This document shows positions 49,785 to 61,223 of a DNA stretch of 64,000 bases, in pieces; the stretch's first letter is position 1, and every line of letters starts with the position of its first letter. Origin of the DNA: Brachionus rotundiformis. Taxonomy: Eukaryota; Rotifera; Eurotatoria; Ploima; Brachionidae. The notes under the pieces are model-generated. The model had not been told where the DNA came from. It made no database searches and was given only the letters and a program-made list of their open reading frames with translations. The DNA lies in assembly GCA_016802295.1 (NCBI GenBank), contig JAESIW010000137.1, forward strand, positions 5,458,146-5,522,145, in the 5' to 3' direction. The position numbers were made by a program, and so were the translations under genes.

Positions 49785-50487
49785 ATGTCTAAAATAGAAA
49801 AGTCTAGAGATTCGCCTTTGATGATCGATTCTGCCCAACAAACTGATTTGAGAATCACCTCAAATGGCAATTTAGTTAAAAATAATCATAAACTTTATAC
49901 TTTTTATGATTATAGAGATAAAGTGAAGAAAAATGCTGATACATCAACCGCTTTTTATAAGCCTAAATTAAGTAAAAAATCTCTAAGAGTTAAGTTTGAT
50001 GACTATGATGAATCTTCGGATAATGAACTTGGTTCAAAATATGATAAAGTTAGATTTTTATAACCAAAATGGAATTTATCTTTGAATTTGAATTTAGCAT
50101 AACAGTAAAAAGCTGATTGTAAAAGAAAAAGAACCAAAGCTAAAAAGTGTTTATAAATATTATAGGAACAATTTGGATGAGAGTGATGAGGATATTGAAG
50201 ATGATGATATATTTATTCCTAAGGGTAAAAAAATCGTCCATTTAAAAAAACCACCGCAGCAAGAAGAAGAAGAAGTGAAAATTGTCTATGTTAAGAATAA
50301 AATGCCTGAGGTGTCTTATTTACCAGAAAAAATCATTTACCAACAAAGCAATGATCCAGTGATGCTTCCAACTTCTACAATTATGACAAAGAGACCTTCA
50401 TTTGTTCAAATAGCTCCCGTTAAACAACCAGTTCAAGCATTACCTTTTCATTCACCAATTATTAATAGAAACAGAATTTTTAGATAA
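49785..50487 (+). CDS. Disordered protein, KLYTFYDY family, member A (2 exons)
   Basis: Exons 49785-50048 and 50098-50487 (phase 0, intron 49 bases), 217 residues. The start is the ATG at 49785; the open frame upstream has no ATG. The N-terminal half contains HKLYTFYDYRDKVKKN and an acidic DDYDESSDNE segment. The C-terminal half is acidic (DESDEDIEDDD), then rich in VYV/IIY dipeptides (KIVYVKNKMPE, PEKIIYQQS). No known domain, signal peptide or membrane segment. It shares KLYTFYDY, a following lysine-rich stretch and EKIIY strings with the next gene (51092-53732), so the two are paralogues, probably by tandem duplication. Function unknown. Confidence 0.75.
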
Positions 50488-51091
50488 AATTATAATTTTT
50501 TTTAATTTGCCAAGGTAATGATTTTTTTATTTTCAATAAAGTTTTGAAAAATGATTTTTTCTTAATGTTTCAAAATTTCAAGAAATACATCATTCGATTA
50601 AAATATAGGTCTGTAAATTTAAAAAATAATTTATTACATTGAAAAACTTTAATCATTAAGGTTTAGAAAATATTTAGTTAATATTTTCAATTTTATTGCG
50701 TCAGCATCAACACCCTTGATTTTGTTTTGAAATTCCAAGACAAAAATGTCAATTCTCAATTTTTGATTAAGTAATAAGCTACCTCAAAGCAATATTCTGA
50801 ATTTTTCAGTCACTTAAAATGTTTGGTTACCAATTTATATTTTTGGACTTAGATTATTTTTAAAATTTAAAAAAAAAACATTTTTTTCCAGAATTTTGGC
50901 AAGATCCAAATTCGCTATTCCTTTTTTCACTGTTGGTATAGTTTCAGAATAATTTTATTTTTTTTTATTTAAAAGTATTAAAAACTATTTTTAAAGTGAC
51001 TTGAATTTTTAAAATAGATTGAATTGCTTTCTTAAGTGAAACTCTTCAAGATAATTAGAAATCGTTGGCTACTACATAAATAGTTTAATTA
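50488..51091. other. Spacer between the two KLYTFYDY genes
   Basis: About 600 bases, AT-rich. A canonical AATAAA at 50537-50542 follows the first gene. Nothing else seen. Confidence 0.5.
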
Positions 51092-53732
51092 ATGTCGTAT
51101 AATAGCATCAATCATAATTTACCTTTGAAAATAAACAGAAATTTTAGCTCAAATTTAAATGAAAATGGTTATGCTAACAACCATGGAGTAAACAACGGCA
51201 ACGAAAGATTTAATCAAGCTCACATTAATGAAGGCTTCGATTGGGTAGAACAGAATGATGATGAATTCTCTATTGAGACGAGAGACGCTGACTCGATTCA
51301 CAGTACCAATTTTTCAAATCAAACAAATAAAACAAAGCCTAAATTATATACTTTTTATGATTATATGAAAAAAAATAAAAATCCACCAGAAAATTCCAAA
51401 AACGAAATTAAAAGTAGAAATTTGGATAAAAATTTTATTCAGCAAAATAAAGTTAAACCGAAAACAAATCAAGTTTTTGATTTCACAGGCCAGTTTAAAA
51501 AGCCGTATTCATCTTCACCAGTAAATACTAGGAATAAGCTTGATTTGACACCTGAGCCTACAGCAATGCCTATTTCAAGCGGATTTGGCGGATATACAAA
51601 TACTACTACACGGCGAAAACCGGCTAAAGTATTTTAATTTTTATCTATTTCTTAATTTCTAATTTTTATCTTTTAAAACATTCATCCTATTTCTTGGACC
51701 TTTTATTATGATCATTAAATTAAATAAAAAATTTTATTTATTGATCATAAAAGTGCCGAAAAAATATTAATAAAGGTCAGAACAATTAGGATACGTTTTT
51801 TAAATTAGTAGTTAAAATATTTGCTATTTTGTTAAGACTTTGGTCATTTTTTTAATTAAGTGCAGAATTTTTAAAATAAATTTTAGTTTTTTTTCCATTT
51901 TGGTAACTATGAAATTCGTCAGAATGTTTTTTTTTATTATTAAATTTAAGAAACCATTTAAATGAAATTTTAATCACAAGCTTTTTTAATTAAGAGATTT
52001 TGAAGATTAAAAATTTTAGAAAAGACATTGAAGAAATTTATTTCAATTTGATAGTTTACATACATTTTTATCATAGATTTCAAAATAATTCGAACTTTAA
52101 CTAAAAGTTTTTTATTATTCAAAGAAGTTCTATATTAGATTTCATAATTTTTTGAAATTTTTTTAATTATATAAAAAACAAAACTAAGTCTAAATGTATG
52201 TTTTCTTCGATTTATTTCTTACTGTTTATATTCAATGTTTGAGTAAGGTAATATTTAATCGTTTTTACACTTTTGATAATTAAAAACTAATTTTGAAAAT
52301 ATAAGTATAAAATTTCTTCAATTTGAGCAAATCCAGACTTTAGTTTGGTAAGTTTTATTCATCATCAAAAAAGTCATGTCTTTTAGAAAAAAATACTCTC
52401 TGGTAAAAAAATAAATTATTATTTTTTCTGTAAACTAAATATCAATCTTGAATAATATTTTCTTGTATTTTATTTTAATCAAACTAAATAGTTCATATTC
52501 TTTTTGTACAATTTATTTTACTTGTAGTCAAATTAAAAAGTTAACATTCTTAGAAATAAAACTAAACGCTTCTATGATTGATTTTATTTATTTTCTGTTA
52601 AATTATCTTTCTTTAATCTGACAAATCTTTTAGACAAACCAAGTGATAACATATTTTAATTTTTGATAAACTTATAATTTACTAAAATCGATTTATTAGT
52701 TTTAATATGTTTCTTAAAATTTGTTAAAGAATGATAAATTAAAAAAATTTTAAAAATTATAGTAATTAACGTTTTGCCTTTTGCTCAAATCTTAGCCAAA
52801 TTCGCTTTTTAATTTTATCCAAAACAAATAAAAACTAAAGCTCTAAAATGCTTGCACAAGTCTAAATTAGCCTAAATACTTAGCTACCAACATTAGGATT
52901 TCAAAGCCAAAAGCATATTCCGCAACAACGGAAAAAAAACATTCAAGAATACGATGAAGTTTATATAATGAAGGTATTTTTTCAAAAATTAAAATTTTTG
53001 AACTCTTCTATTTCAAATGGCACTTGGTTTTTCAAGAGATTTGTACAAAAATGATCTTATCTAAATGTATTACATCCATGCATTTATCTAAATTTATTTT
53101 GTTTTTTTATTCAGAAACCAGAGCCCAAAATGGTAGTTAGTTCACGCAAACCGGTAAAATTACAGCCTCTGTATCGTGTAAATTCAGATGAAGATATTCA
53201 AAGAACAATAGTAGTTGAACCAGAGCCTGAGGAATATGTCCAAGTTGTTCATCGACCTAGAGCAAAACCAAAGGAAAAGATAATATATGTTGACGATCCA
53301 CCAAAGCAACGCGAAAAAATTATCTATGTTGACGATCCACCAAAGCAACGAGAAAAAGTAATCTATATGGATGACCCGCCACAAAAGAATGTAGTGTATG
53401 TGGACCGAAACCAATCACCACAGATTGTCTATGGCAAACAACAAGGTAACCAAGTTTTGTACGCTCAGCCACAACAGCAGTATGTCTATCAGCAACCACA
53501 AGTTGTTTATGCCAATCAGCCCCAAAATTTTGAGCAACCTCAAGTACAATACATACTCCAACCGGAAACTCAATATTTACCACAGACTCAGTATGTTACT
53601 ACACAGCCACAATACATTGCACAACCTCAATATTATCAGCAGCCAGTTAATTATCTAGATTCTCAAAATGTTGTCTATGTAACTGATCCTAATATCCAAA
53701 GTGTTCCAGCAAATAACATCGTTTACAGATAA
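51092..53732 (+). CDS. Disordered repeat protein, KLYTFYDY family, member B (3 exons)
   Basis: Exons 51092-51628, 52884-52973 and 53115-53732, all phase 0, 414 residues; the 1.26-kb intron 1 holds no gene. The N-terminal part is Asn-rich and contains PKLYTFYDYMKKNKN (as in member A). Exon 2 carries QEYDEVYIMK. Exon 3 has three tandem 13-residue repeats EK[IV]IY[VM]DDPP[KQ][QK]R and then a Gln/Tyr/Pro-rich C-terminus full of YV/VVY strings. No known domain; likely disordered or a self-associating structural protein. Exons 1 and 3 could be separate genes, but the domain order of member A (KLYTFYDY then EKIIY) and the matching phases support one gene. Function unknown. Confidence 0.65.
53274..53390 (+). 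repeat. Three in-frame 39-base tandem repeats
   Basis: Units 53274-53312, 53313-53351 and 53352-53390 encode the 13-residue EKIIYVDDPPKQR-type repeat in member B. Units 1 and 2 are nearly identical in DNA; unit 3 has diverged. Suggests recent repeat expansion within the gene. Confidence 0.85.
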
Positions 53733-54275
53733 ATAACTAATTTAAAATAATTTTGTAAAAATGACATTTTAAAATGAATCTATTTTATTTAGAAGAATTT
53801 TATCAATCAAAATCTTCTATTCAAAAAAAATTAATAAAAATTTTATTGAAAAGCTCTTTATAAATCCATAAAATAAAATTAATATCTTATTTATTAGGCA
53901 TTTTTATTCTAAAATAGAACTAAAAAATTAAAATAAATGTAAAAATATATAGTTTGTTTTTTCGAACTAAAAAAAATAAATTGATCAAAGAATCAAAGAC
54001 ATAACTTAAAATATAATTTAAAATATTTGAATATTTAAAACATAGAAAAATAAATTAATTGCTGTAATCATAAAATAATTTTTAGGCTTTATTGAATATA
54101 TAATTTAATTTATTTAAAGATTAATAATTTTAAAGTTTTTAAAAAATTTTAAAAAAATTAAGGTTTTTTTTCCTACATAAAAAAATGATTTCTAGTGTAA
54201 TATTTTAATACATTACTAGCAACGAAAAATACCAACTAAAAAAGCAAAAATATAAAATATTTCCCCAAATTATTA
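53733..54275. other. Spacer, no gene seen
   Basis: Very AT-rich sequence between the member B stop and MITE copy B; nothing identifiable beyond AATAAA-like strings. Confidence 0.5.
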
Positions 54276-54487
54276 CTGTATTCCCACGTTCGATTATGCT
54301 GAACCAAAAGCTAAGACCGTATTTGGACCATACACCAAAATAGATCTAGAAAAATATTATAATTCTTTTTTTTAATTTTTACTTTAAAAACGATTCTTGA
54401 TGATGCATTAAACTCAGGGTTTGATGGCATGGCCGAGATGTACGTGTCTTAGCTTTTGGTTCAGCATAATCGAACGTGGGAATACGG
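54276..54487. mobile_element. MITE copy B, 212 bases, near-perfect inverted termini, TA target site
   Basis: The left terminus C(T)GTATTCCCACGTTCGATT... through GAACCAAAAGCTAAGAC is repeated as an exact reverse complement at the right end for 40 bases (54278-54317 against about 54446-54485). TA flanks both ends (54274-54275 and 54488-54489). No ORF. The TA duplication and CNGTATTCCC ends point to a Tc1/mariner-type mobiliser. Much better preserved than copy A at 37959. Confidence 0.88.
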
Positions 54488-54842
54488 TACTTTATTTTAT
54501 TTATCAATTTGGCAAACAAATGACCATATTTTTACAACCAAATGAAAAGGAACATTTGTTGAATTTTATCTTGCTATAAATTACTTTATTATGTTTTTGA
54601 CTATTTTGATCAACGTCTCTGTGGATTTTTGGATTTTTTTTAAATAGCGAAAATGAGAAAGCTAAAAACAATTTAACTTGACAATTAATTATTATTTTTT
54701 TTTTCAATAAATAACATAAAAATAATTTTTTTTTAACCATATCCATTTCTTGTTTAGATTAGGGGTCACTTATTTTTTTCATTATGAAGGTAAACAAGAT
54801 TATTTAGTTCAATAAAATATCAATGATCCCTTTATCATTGAC

Positions 54843-55739
54843 TGGGAAATCCCCAATCTTAGTGATTTAATTTGATGATAAATTATTTTATAAAAATTAG
54901 ATAAAAATAAATAATTGAAAAATTTAAACTGATAAAAAAATTTAACCTCAATTTTTATTTAATTTTAATATTTTATTATTAATATTTTTATTAATTAATA
55001 ATGATTTGTTAAATAAAACAATTTAACAATTTAATAAAAATTTTTCATTTAAAAAATTTTTTATTTATTTAATGATTTAATTTGTCTTTCTTATTTTTAT
55101 TTTATCATAAAAAAAGATTATGGTTATTATAATGGGTTTTTTCATAAAAACTAAAACTTCAAATCCAAGGAAAAACCAAAGTATTCATTTAAATTTTTTA
55201 ATTTCAAACAAATAGACAACAATAAACAATGGTTAAAACATCATTTGAAAGAGCAAACGCACTTTCAATTCTTTACTTCAGGTAATTTGGTTTTTAATTT
55301 GGGTTTTTCCAATATATAGATACTAAATATAATAATTATAGAATTCAGTTATCATAGATGGGATCCTACTGTTTCTCATCTTCACAAGTCTAGCTTACTA
55401 GCTTGTTGTAACTTATATTATTATTATTATTATTATAAAGAAAAAAAAATTTTTTTCTAAAAATTATATGCAGTTGATCAATTGTTTAGTCTTGTAAATA
55501 AATCACTTTTAACAATTAATTTTTATTTAGTTGGTTTAAAATATCCAATCTGAAATATCATAGCCTAGCTAATGTCGCTGAAGAGGATAGATCCGAAAAA
55601 TTAGCTGAAAAATTTAATAAGTATTAATATTATATACTAATTTTTTATAAGAATTGATTGTAATTAAAGGAGCTAATAACAGCGGAAAGGTTAATTTATA
55701 TTTTTCTATCTAGTTAAAATAAACAAAATTTTTAAAAAT
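54843..55739 (+). pseudogene. Partial, internally deleted duplicate of the ABC transporter 5' end
   Basis: From GGGAAATCCCCAATCTT (54844) on, this matches 57464 onward, then the transporter's exon 1 (here 55229-55281), intron 1 and exon 2 (55531-55620). It breaks in intron 2 and resumes at 55651-55739 with a near-identical copy of 60272-60360, the end of the Walker A exon (ELIVIKGANNSGK) and its donor intron. Everything between exon 2 and exon 8 is missing, and the junction is out of frame, so it cannot make a transporter. Intron 1 of this copy carries a LINE tail absent from the other copy. Confidence 0.85.
55342..55437 (+). mobile_element. LINE 3' tail insertion with (ATT)n end
   Basis: About 95 bases (GAATTCAGTTATCATAGATG... 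to (ATT)n) interrupt the alignment of the duplicated intron 1 with the parental intron at 58664-58670. The (ATT)n end and short non-coding body are like the tail of the LINE fragment at 43853-44262. Inserted after the duplication, or lost from the other copy. Confidence 0.65.
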
Positions 55740-55896
55740 TAATGTCAAAATTTTGGTATAAATGCCGTATTAAATATGTAAAAAATAATAAAAATTAAAA
55801 ATAATAAAAAATAATAAAAATCAAAATTAGAAATAAAAAATTTTTATTATTTTTTACATATTTAATACGGCATTTATACCAAAATTTTGACATTAA
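55739..55896. repeat. Perfect 58-base inverted repeat (long hairpin)
   Basis: The arms 55739-55796 and 55839-55896 are exact reverse complements (TTAATGTCAAAATTTTGGTA..., containing AATGCCGTATTAAATATG), with a 42-base A/T loop. It begins exactly where homology to the transporter intron (60360) ends. No ORF. Could be a foldback element or a product of palindromic break repair. Confidence 0.9.
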
Positions 55897-58552
55897 CTGC
55901 AGCATTTTTAGTCGCAACGTATCTGGAAAAAAAAGTGGGCTAAATGCAGCATTAAAATTCAGAATTCTGGTTTAAAATGCAATGCATTAGGGGGCAAGGC
56001 ATTACGGTAATTCAAATTCTCTATTAATTTCAAAGAGTTTATCTTTAAAAAATTAAAATTAATTGTTAATTCTACTAAGATAATTTAATGTAACACGTTT
56101 TACATGTTATGTAAATATAAAGAATAAATAATAAAAAAAAATCTTTCAAACAATTTACATGATCGAACCAGAACTCTTTTTTTGTAAATATACTTTAATT
56201 TTATCAAAAGTATTAAAAGCATCTAAAATTAAATTTTGAAATGAAATTCAAATATTAAATTCAAAATGAATTCTCTAATACCAAAATTTTTTAAATTAAA
56301 AACTTAAAAATAAACTTTTTGAAAAATGAGCTTATAATTTAATAATTTTAAATCTTTATAATTAATTAGTTGAGAAAACGTTTTTAATAACATAACATAT
56401 AAACCGTGTCGCATAATTCATCTCTTATTAGATTAAAGATTAATCTTAGATATCTTAACATTAATGACTTGAAATGATGTTTTTAAATTGATCATCAACT
56501 TAAAGATTCCTTTTTGTTAGGATAATAATTTGATGAAGTGAAAATTTCTAGGATCTGATTTTGTTGTTAATAAAAAGAGTATAAGATAAAGATTATAAAG
56601 ATAATTCAAACAATGACCCTCACTGGTCAAGTCAATAGCTATCACACCCACACACAAAATTATCTCTACTTGTAATTTTACAAAATAAAAAAGAAAAAAA
56701 AGATCATAATGATGATTTGATCCCTGTATTTTACCAAAAATTACGTAAAATACCCTTAATTAACAAAATCAAAAAAAGAAAAATAAATGTCAGGCAAATT
56801 ATCTGGACGATAATTTACGAAAAATGTGATCAAATTTTGATAATTTTTGGTAAAATACAAGGATCAAGTCATCACTGTGTCATTCATTAAGATCTGTTTT
56901 TTTTTTTTTTTATTATGTTTTTTCTCATTTTAATAATTTTTTGTCAGTGGAAGCATAGGAGTATCTGTACCTTGTATTTTCTTAATTAAAAAATAAATAT
57001 AGATTATTTTTTATTAAAAAAAAAGGTTCTACAAAAAAAGTTAGTTTTTTGAAGGGTGGGTTTTTTTTATTTGTTAAAGTTAATTGTCGGAAAATTTCAA
57101 AAAAAATAAAATATCTATATACGACTTTAAATAATTATTTTGTAAAGGAACGGTTTTTTTATTAAATATTTTTTATTTTATTCAAAAATATTAATCCTAT
57201 CACGAGCAATGATCATTCAAAAAAAAAATTATCGCCTATACCCCATTATCATATTTACCCCAACTGACAGTATAGGCTATCTAGTTTTTTTCCGAGAGCA
57301 ATAAATACTAGAAAAAACACCGCTCTACAACACAGATTTTGCGTTGAAATTTAGGCAGAAAAAGGATTTTTTTAAACCAATTTTTAACGTTGCTATTAAA
57401 AGTGGGAAATAAATTTTAAAATGGAAAAAAAAAAGCTTTTATTTTTTATTCTAATTCTTTTAGGGAAATCCCCAATCTTGTTGATTTAATTTTATGAAAA
57501 AAATCAGATAAGAGTAGATAATAAAAAATTTAAACTTCAATTTTTATTAATTTTGTTTATAGCGTTTATAGTTCATAATTCTTTAAACATAATTATAAAA
57601 ATTACTAAATTTAATAATAATTAAAAATATACATTTTATTTACTTAATAATATTAAACGATAAAATAAAAATTACATTATATCTCCCTGAAAATAATCAT
57701 TAGTTTAACAAAATCTTTTTGGTTATAATAAATGCTGATTTTTCTACATTGAGTATCTCAACTAAAAAAATTCACATAAGTACTATAAACTAATAAATAT
57801 CTATTTTAATAATTTAAAAAATTTACCTTAGGAATCTTTAAGTGGGATTTTTCCCAACTTTTTAATTATAGGTACTTAATAAATGTTGAATGCAAAATTT
57901 ATCTTTGTCTATTGAAGAAGAACTATTTGCTTTTAATTGAATTCTTATAAATAATTTGAATCCCTTATTTAGAATTTTTACCTTACAAACGTCGAAAAAA
58001 CTTCATTTTCAATTATTTTATCTAGATCTTATTAAAAAAAAGCTTTAAATATATTTTAAGATTCAATTGAAAATTAAATATTTTAATAAGTAAATAAAAT
58101 GGTATAATTAAGAATAATATTAATTTTACTAATAATTTTAATATTGTTTTTAATAATTAAAAACAAAAAATTAAAATGATACTAATTTTTATATAAAAAA
58201 AAACAAATAAACTTAAATTGACTAAAAATTTTATTTTTAAAGAGACAAATTAAACAAATGATTTTTACATTAAATTTCTAAAATCTATTTTATAAATCAT
58301 TAAGTATTTTAATTTTTAAATGAGTCTTATTTAAACAAAATATCACCTTAATTAATACTTTTATGATAATATCTTATATTTTTTTTATTTTATTTTTTTT
58401 AAAATTATTATCACATACTTATCATTATTATCGACAATTAGAATGGGTTTTTTCCTTAAAAAACCTTTATATTTAGAGCAATTTTTTTAAAATCTTTATT
58501 TTCTATTCCATTTTTAAATTTTTAATTTCAAAGAAATAGACAACAATAAACA
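55897..58552. other. Repeat-rich spacer upstream of the ABC transporter
   Basis: No gene. Contains a foldback element (56711-56873) and, from about 57464, the second copy of the block that also lies at 54843 onward, which is the transporter's upstream/promoter region. The segment 55897-56020 is GC-richer with TGCAGCATT-type strings in both orientations, perhaps another decayed element. Confidence 0.5.
56711..56873. repeat. Foldback element with 33-base inverted arms
   Basis: Left arm 56711-56743 (GATGATTTGATCCCTGTATT...) and right arm 56841-56873 are reverse complements with two mismatches, separated by 97 bases. No coding capacity. Looks like a small MITE/foldback unrelated to the CNGTATTCCC family. 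Confidence 0.75.
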
Positions 58553-61015
58553 ATGGTTAAAACATCATTTGAAAGAGCAAACGCACTTTCAATTCTTTTT
58601 TTCAGGTAATTTGGTTTTTAATTTGGGTTTTTCAAAGATATAGATACTAAATATAATAATTATAGAAAGAAAAAAAAGTTTTTTTCTAAAAAATATATCC
58701 AGTTGATTAATTGTTTAGTCTTATAAATAAATCACTTTTAACAATTAATTTTTATTTAGTTGGTTCAAAATATCCAATCTGAAATATCATAGCCTAGCTA
58801 ATGTCGCTGAAGAGGATAAATCCGAAAAATTAGTTGAAAAACTTAATAAGTATTAATATTAAATACTAATTTTTATAAATAAATTAAACATTTAAAAGAA
58901 ATTGGAATTCAGAATTGAAAAGATCAAAGCCTAGTCTTTTCAAAGCAGTAGCAAAAACTTTCGGGAAAAAAATATTGATGAATAGCTTATTTTGTTTCTT
59001 AGAAGTTCTACTAATTTTAAAAAATTGCTGCAAAATTATTTTATATTTTTTACTAGGAAACATTAAGAATAGCTCAAACGATTGCGGTTATAAAATTTAT
59101 GGATTTCTTTGACCAAAAAATAAATTTTGAATGGGGATTAATTTATGGCTCGTTTATATTCTTATCTCTTTTAATATGCACAATTGTTGATCATGTTTAT
59201 TTTTGGAATTCAGCTAGATATGGCTTACAGATCCAAGTAGCACTAAGAGGTCTTTTATATGAACAAGTAAAAATAAAAATGTATAAAAAATTTTATTCCA
59301 ATTTTATCAAATTTAAGGTACTTAAGCTGAGAAAAAGCAAAATAGATAAAGGAAAGCTTGATGATGTTTTTTCGAATGGCTTGAATGCTTTCGAAGCAGT
59401 TATCGAATTTCTACCATATTTTATAATTGCTCCTTTACAGCTTATTTTCGTTACTTACTATCTTATTTATAATGTTCATTATATGTTCTTAGTTGGTTGT
59501 ATCATTTTGATATTTTTTTTGCCAATTCAATTTATAACCGGAGCACTTTTTGAATGGTTTCAGTAATTACTTAATTATATTTAAATTAACGATTATTCAA
59601 CTTTGATTTTTTTTAAGAGATAAATTCAACGAAAATACACGAAAAAGAATTAATAAACTAAAAGAAATGCTTAGCAGTATAAAAGTTATTAAACTAAACA
59701 ACTATGAAAAATACTTTTACGATCAAGTCAAAATATTCAGAAAGTAAAGTTAAATTAATTAATATTATAGATTATCTTTTATTAAAAAATCTTAAGTTTA
59801 GAAACAAAATATCTAAAAGGAATTCACATGATATCAGCGCTAAATACTATTATCGAAATAGACTTTTCTGTCTATATTACCTTCGTGAGCATGATATCTC
59901 TAGTAATATTCACAGATATTCCTCTCAAACCAGCATTTATTGTCTACTCAATGGCTTTTTATACTCGTCTTAATGGTACCCTTGGATATTTCTTGAGCAA
60001 AGCAATTAAAAATGGACGTACATGTCTACATCGAATGCGAGTTATACAAGTAAAACATATTTTGTGAAAAAAATAATTGAATTAATTAATTATTAATTTA
60101 TTTACTTAGGAGACACTTTGTCAAAATGAATTATACGTACCAATTGAAAACAACAATAACACTTCTGAACCTGATGTTATGATAGAATGTTCAAATTTAA
60201 CTTCAGAAAGTTTAGGCGATTCAGAACAAGGTTTTAAGCTAAATGGAATAAGTTTTAAAGCTAAAAGGGGAGAATTGATTGTAATTAAAGGAGCTAATAA
60301 CAGCGGAAAGGTTAATTTTTATTTTTCTATCTAGTTAAAATAAACAAAATTTTTAAAAATATAGACAACGCTTCTTGAATCCCTTATTAACGAAGTGAAA
60401 ATTGAAAGTGGTCAAGTCAAAATTAATGGAAGTATTTTCTATATTACCCAAAAACCTTGGATTTTTACTGATTCATTGAAAAATAATATTAAATTTTTTG
60501 ATTTGAAAATGAACCAGGAGAGAATCAAGAAGTACAACGATGCAATTTCAAAATGTGGACTCGAAAAAGTTATTATAAACTATTTTTTGATTTTTAAACT
60601 CCTATACTTATTTGGATACTAAAGGATAGAGATAAATTAGGTGGTGATCAAACGGAAGTTAATGAAAATAGTCTTAGCGGTGGCCAGAAAGCTCGAGTGA
60701 GTTGAATTGAAGTAGGAAGGGGAATCTACTTCAATTCAGACATTTATTTATTTGATGAACCATTATGTGCAGTTGACTATGAAGATTCGGATTCAATACG
60801 AAAAAAGTAATTATTGAATGTTTATTTCTAATGATATCTTAAACTAAAGGTTTTTTTAAAGCGTTTTTCAAGAACTTTTAGGAAATAAAACACGAATCGT
60901 AGCTACTCATCGAGTCGAGGATTGGAGAGACTTGGCTCCTCGTGTAATTGTTCTTGAAAATGGAATCAAAATATTTGACGGGACTTACAATCATTATGAA
61001 TACGAAAACAGATAA
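58553..61015 (+). pseudogene. ABCC4/MRP4-like transporter, TMD1-NBD1 half with in-frame stop (11 exons)
   Basis: Exons 58553-58605, 58760-58849, 58899-59004, 59057-59266, 59318-59562, 59618-59743, 59797-60049, 60110-60310, 60365-60568, 60625-60806, 60862-61015; phases all agree, 608 codons. Family order is kept: N-terminal ALSILFFSWFKISNLKY, FLEETLRIAQTI, membrane segments of TMD1, Walker A GANNSGKTT, Q-loop ITQKPWIF, signature SLSGGQKARV, Walker B DIYLFDEPLCAVD, H-loop VATHR. A TGA at 60703-60705 (codon about 523) interrupts the stretch between signature and Walker B, where the family has a continuous LARA-type helix. The reading then stops at 61013-61015 before TMD2, with an AATAAA at 61107. 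Surrounding codons are otherwise clean, so the lesion is recent or the protein is made truncated. NBD1 is also about 12 residues short before the signature. Called disrupted, not fully proven. Confidence 0.8.
60703..60738. repeat. 13-base inverted repeat creating the TGA stop
   Basis: TGAATTGAAGTAG (60703-60715) is the exact reverse complement of CTACTTCAATTCA (60726-60738), with a 10-base loop. The right arm encodes the expected Y-F-N-S of the domain; the left arm replaces the expected signature-helix codons and supplies the stop. Typical footprint of a quasi-palindrome template switch. Confidence 0.85.
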
Positions 61016-61106
61016 ACAATATAGACAATATAGAGAATTAACAATAAAGACAAGAAAATTTATAGCCTAGAAAAAAGTTATGAATTTTAATTTGGATTAA
61101 TAATTC

Positions 61107-61112
61107 AATAAA
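61107..61112 (+). terminator. Possible polyadenylation signal after the NBD1 half
   Basis: AATAAA 92 bases after the stop at 61015 and 112 bases before the ATG at 61224. If used, it separates the two transporter halves into different transcripts. Confidence 0.35.
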
Positions 61113-61223
61113 CTAGTTAAATATCTTTAATTTAATAATTCGCTTTTTTTTAAAAAAATGGTGCTAATTAAATGCATCAATTATGTTGTGTTTTTACATG
61201 CATATTATTTTTTTTTTAGTAAA

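Noticed and set aside
59267..59317. Reading straight through VKIKMYKKFYSNFIKFK in the transporter
   Set aside because: This 51-base stop-free stretch has GTAAAA...TTTAAG ends and does not match the family; removing it restores the LLYEQ-VLKLRKSK alignment, so it is an intron.
60697..60715. A 16- or 19-base micro-intron (GTGAGT...AAG/TAG) that would remove the TGA
   Set aside because: Too short to splice by known rules and neither length restores the frame; the inverted-repeat explanation fits better.
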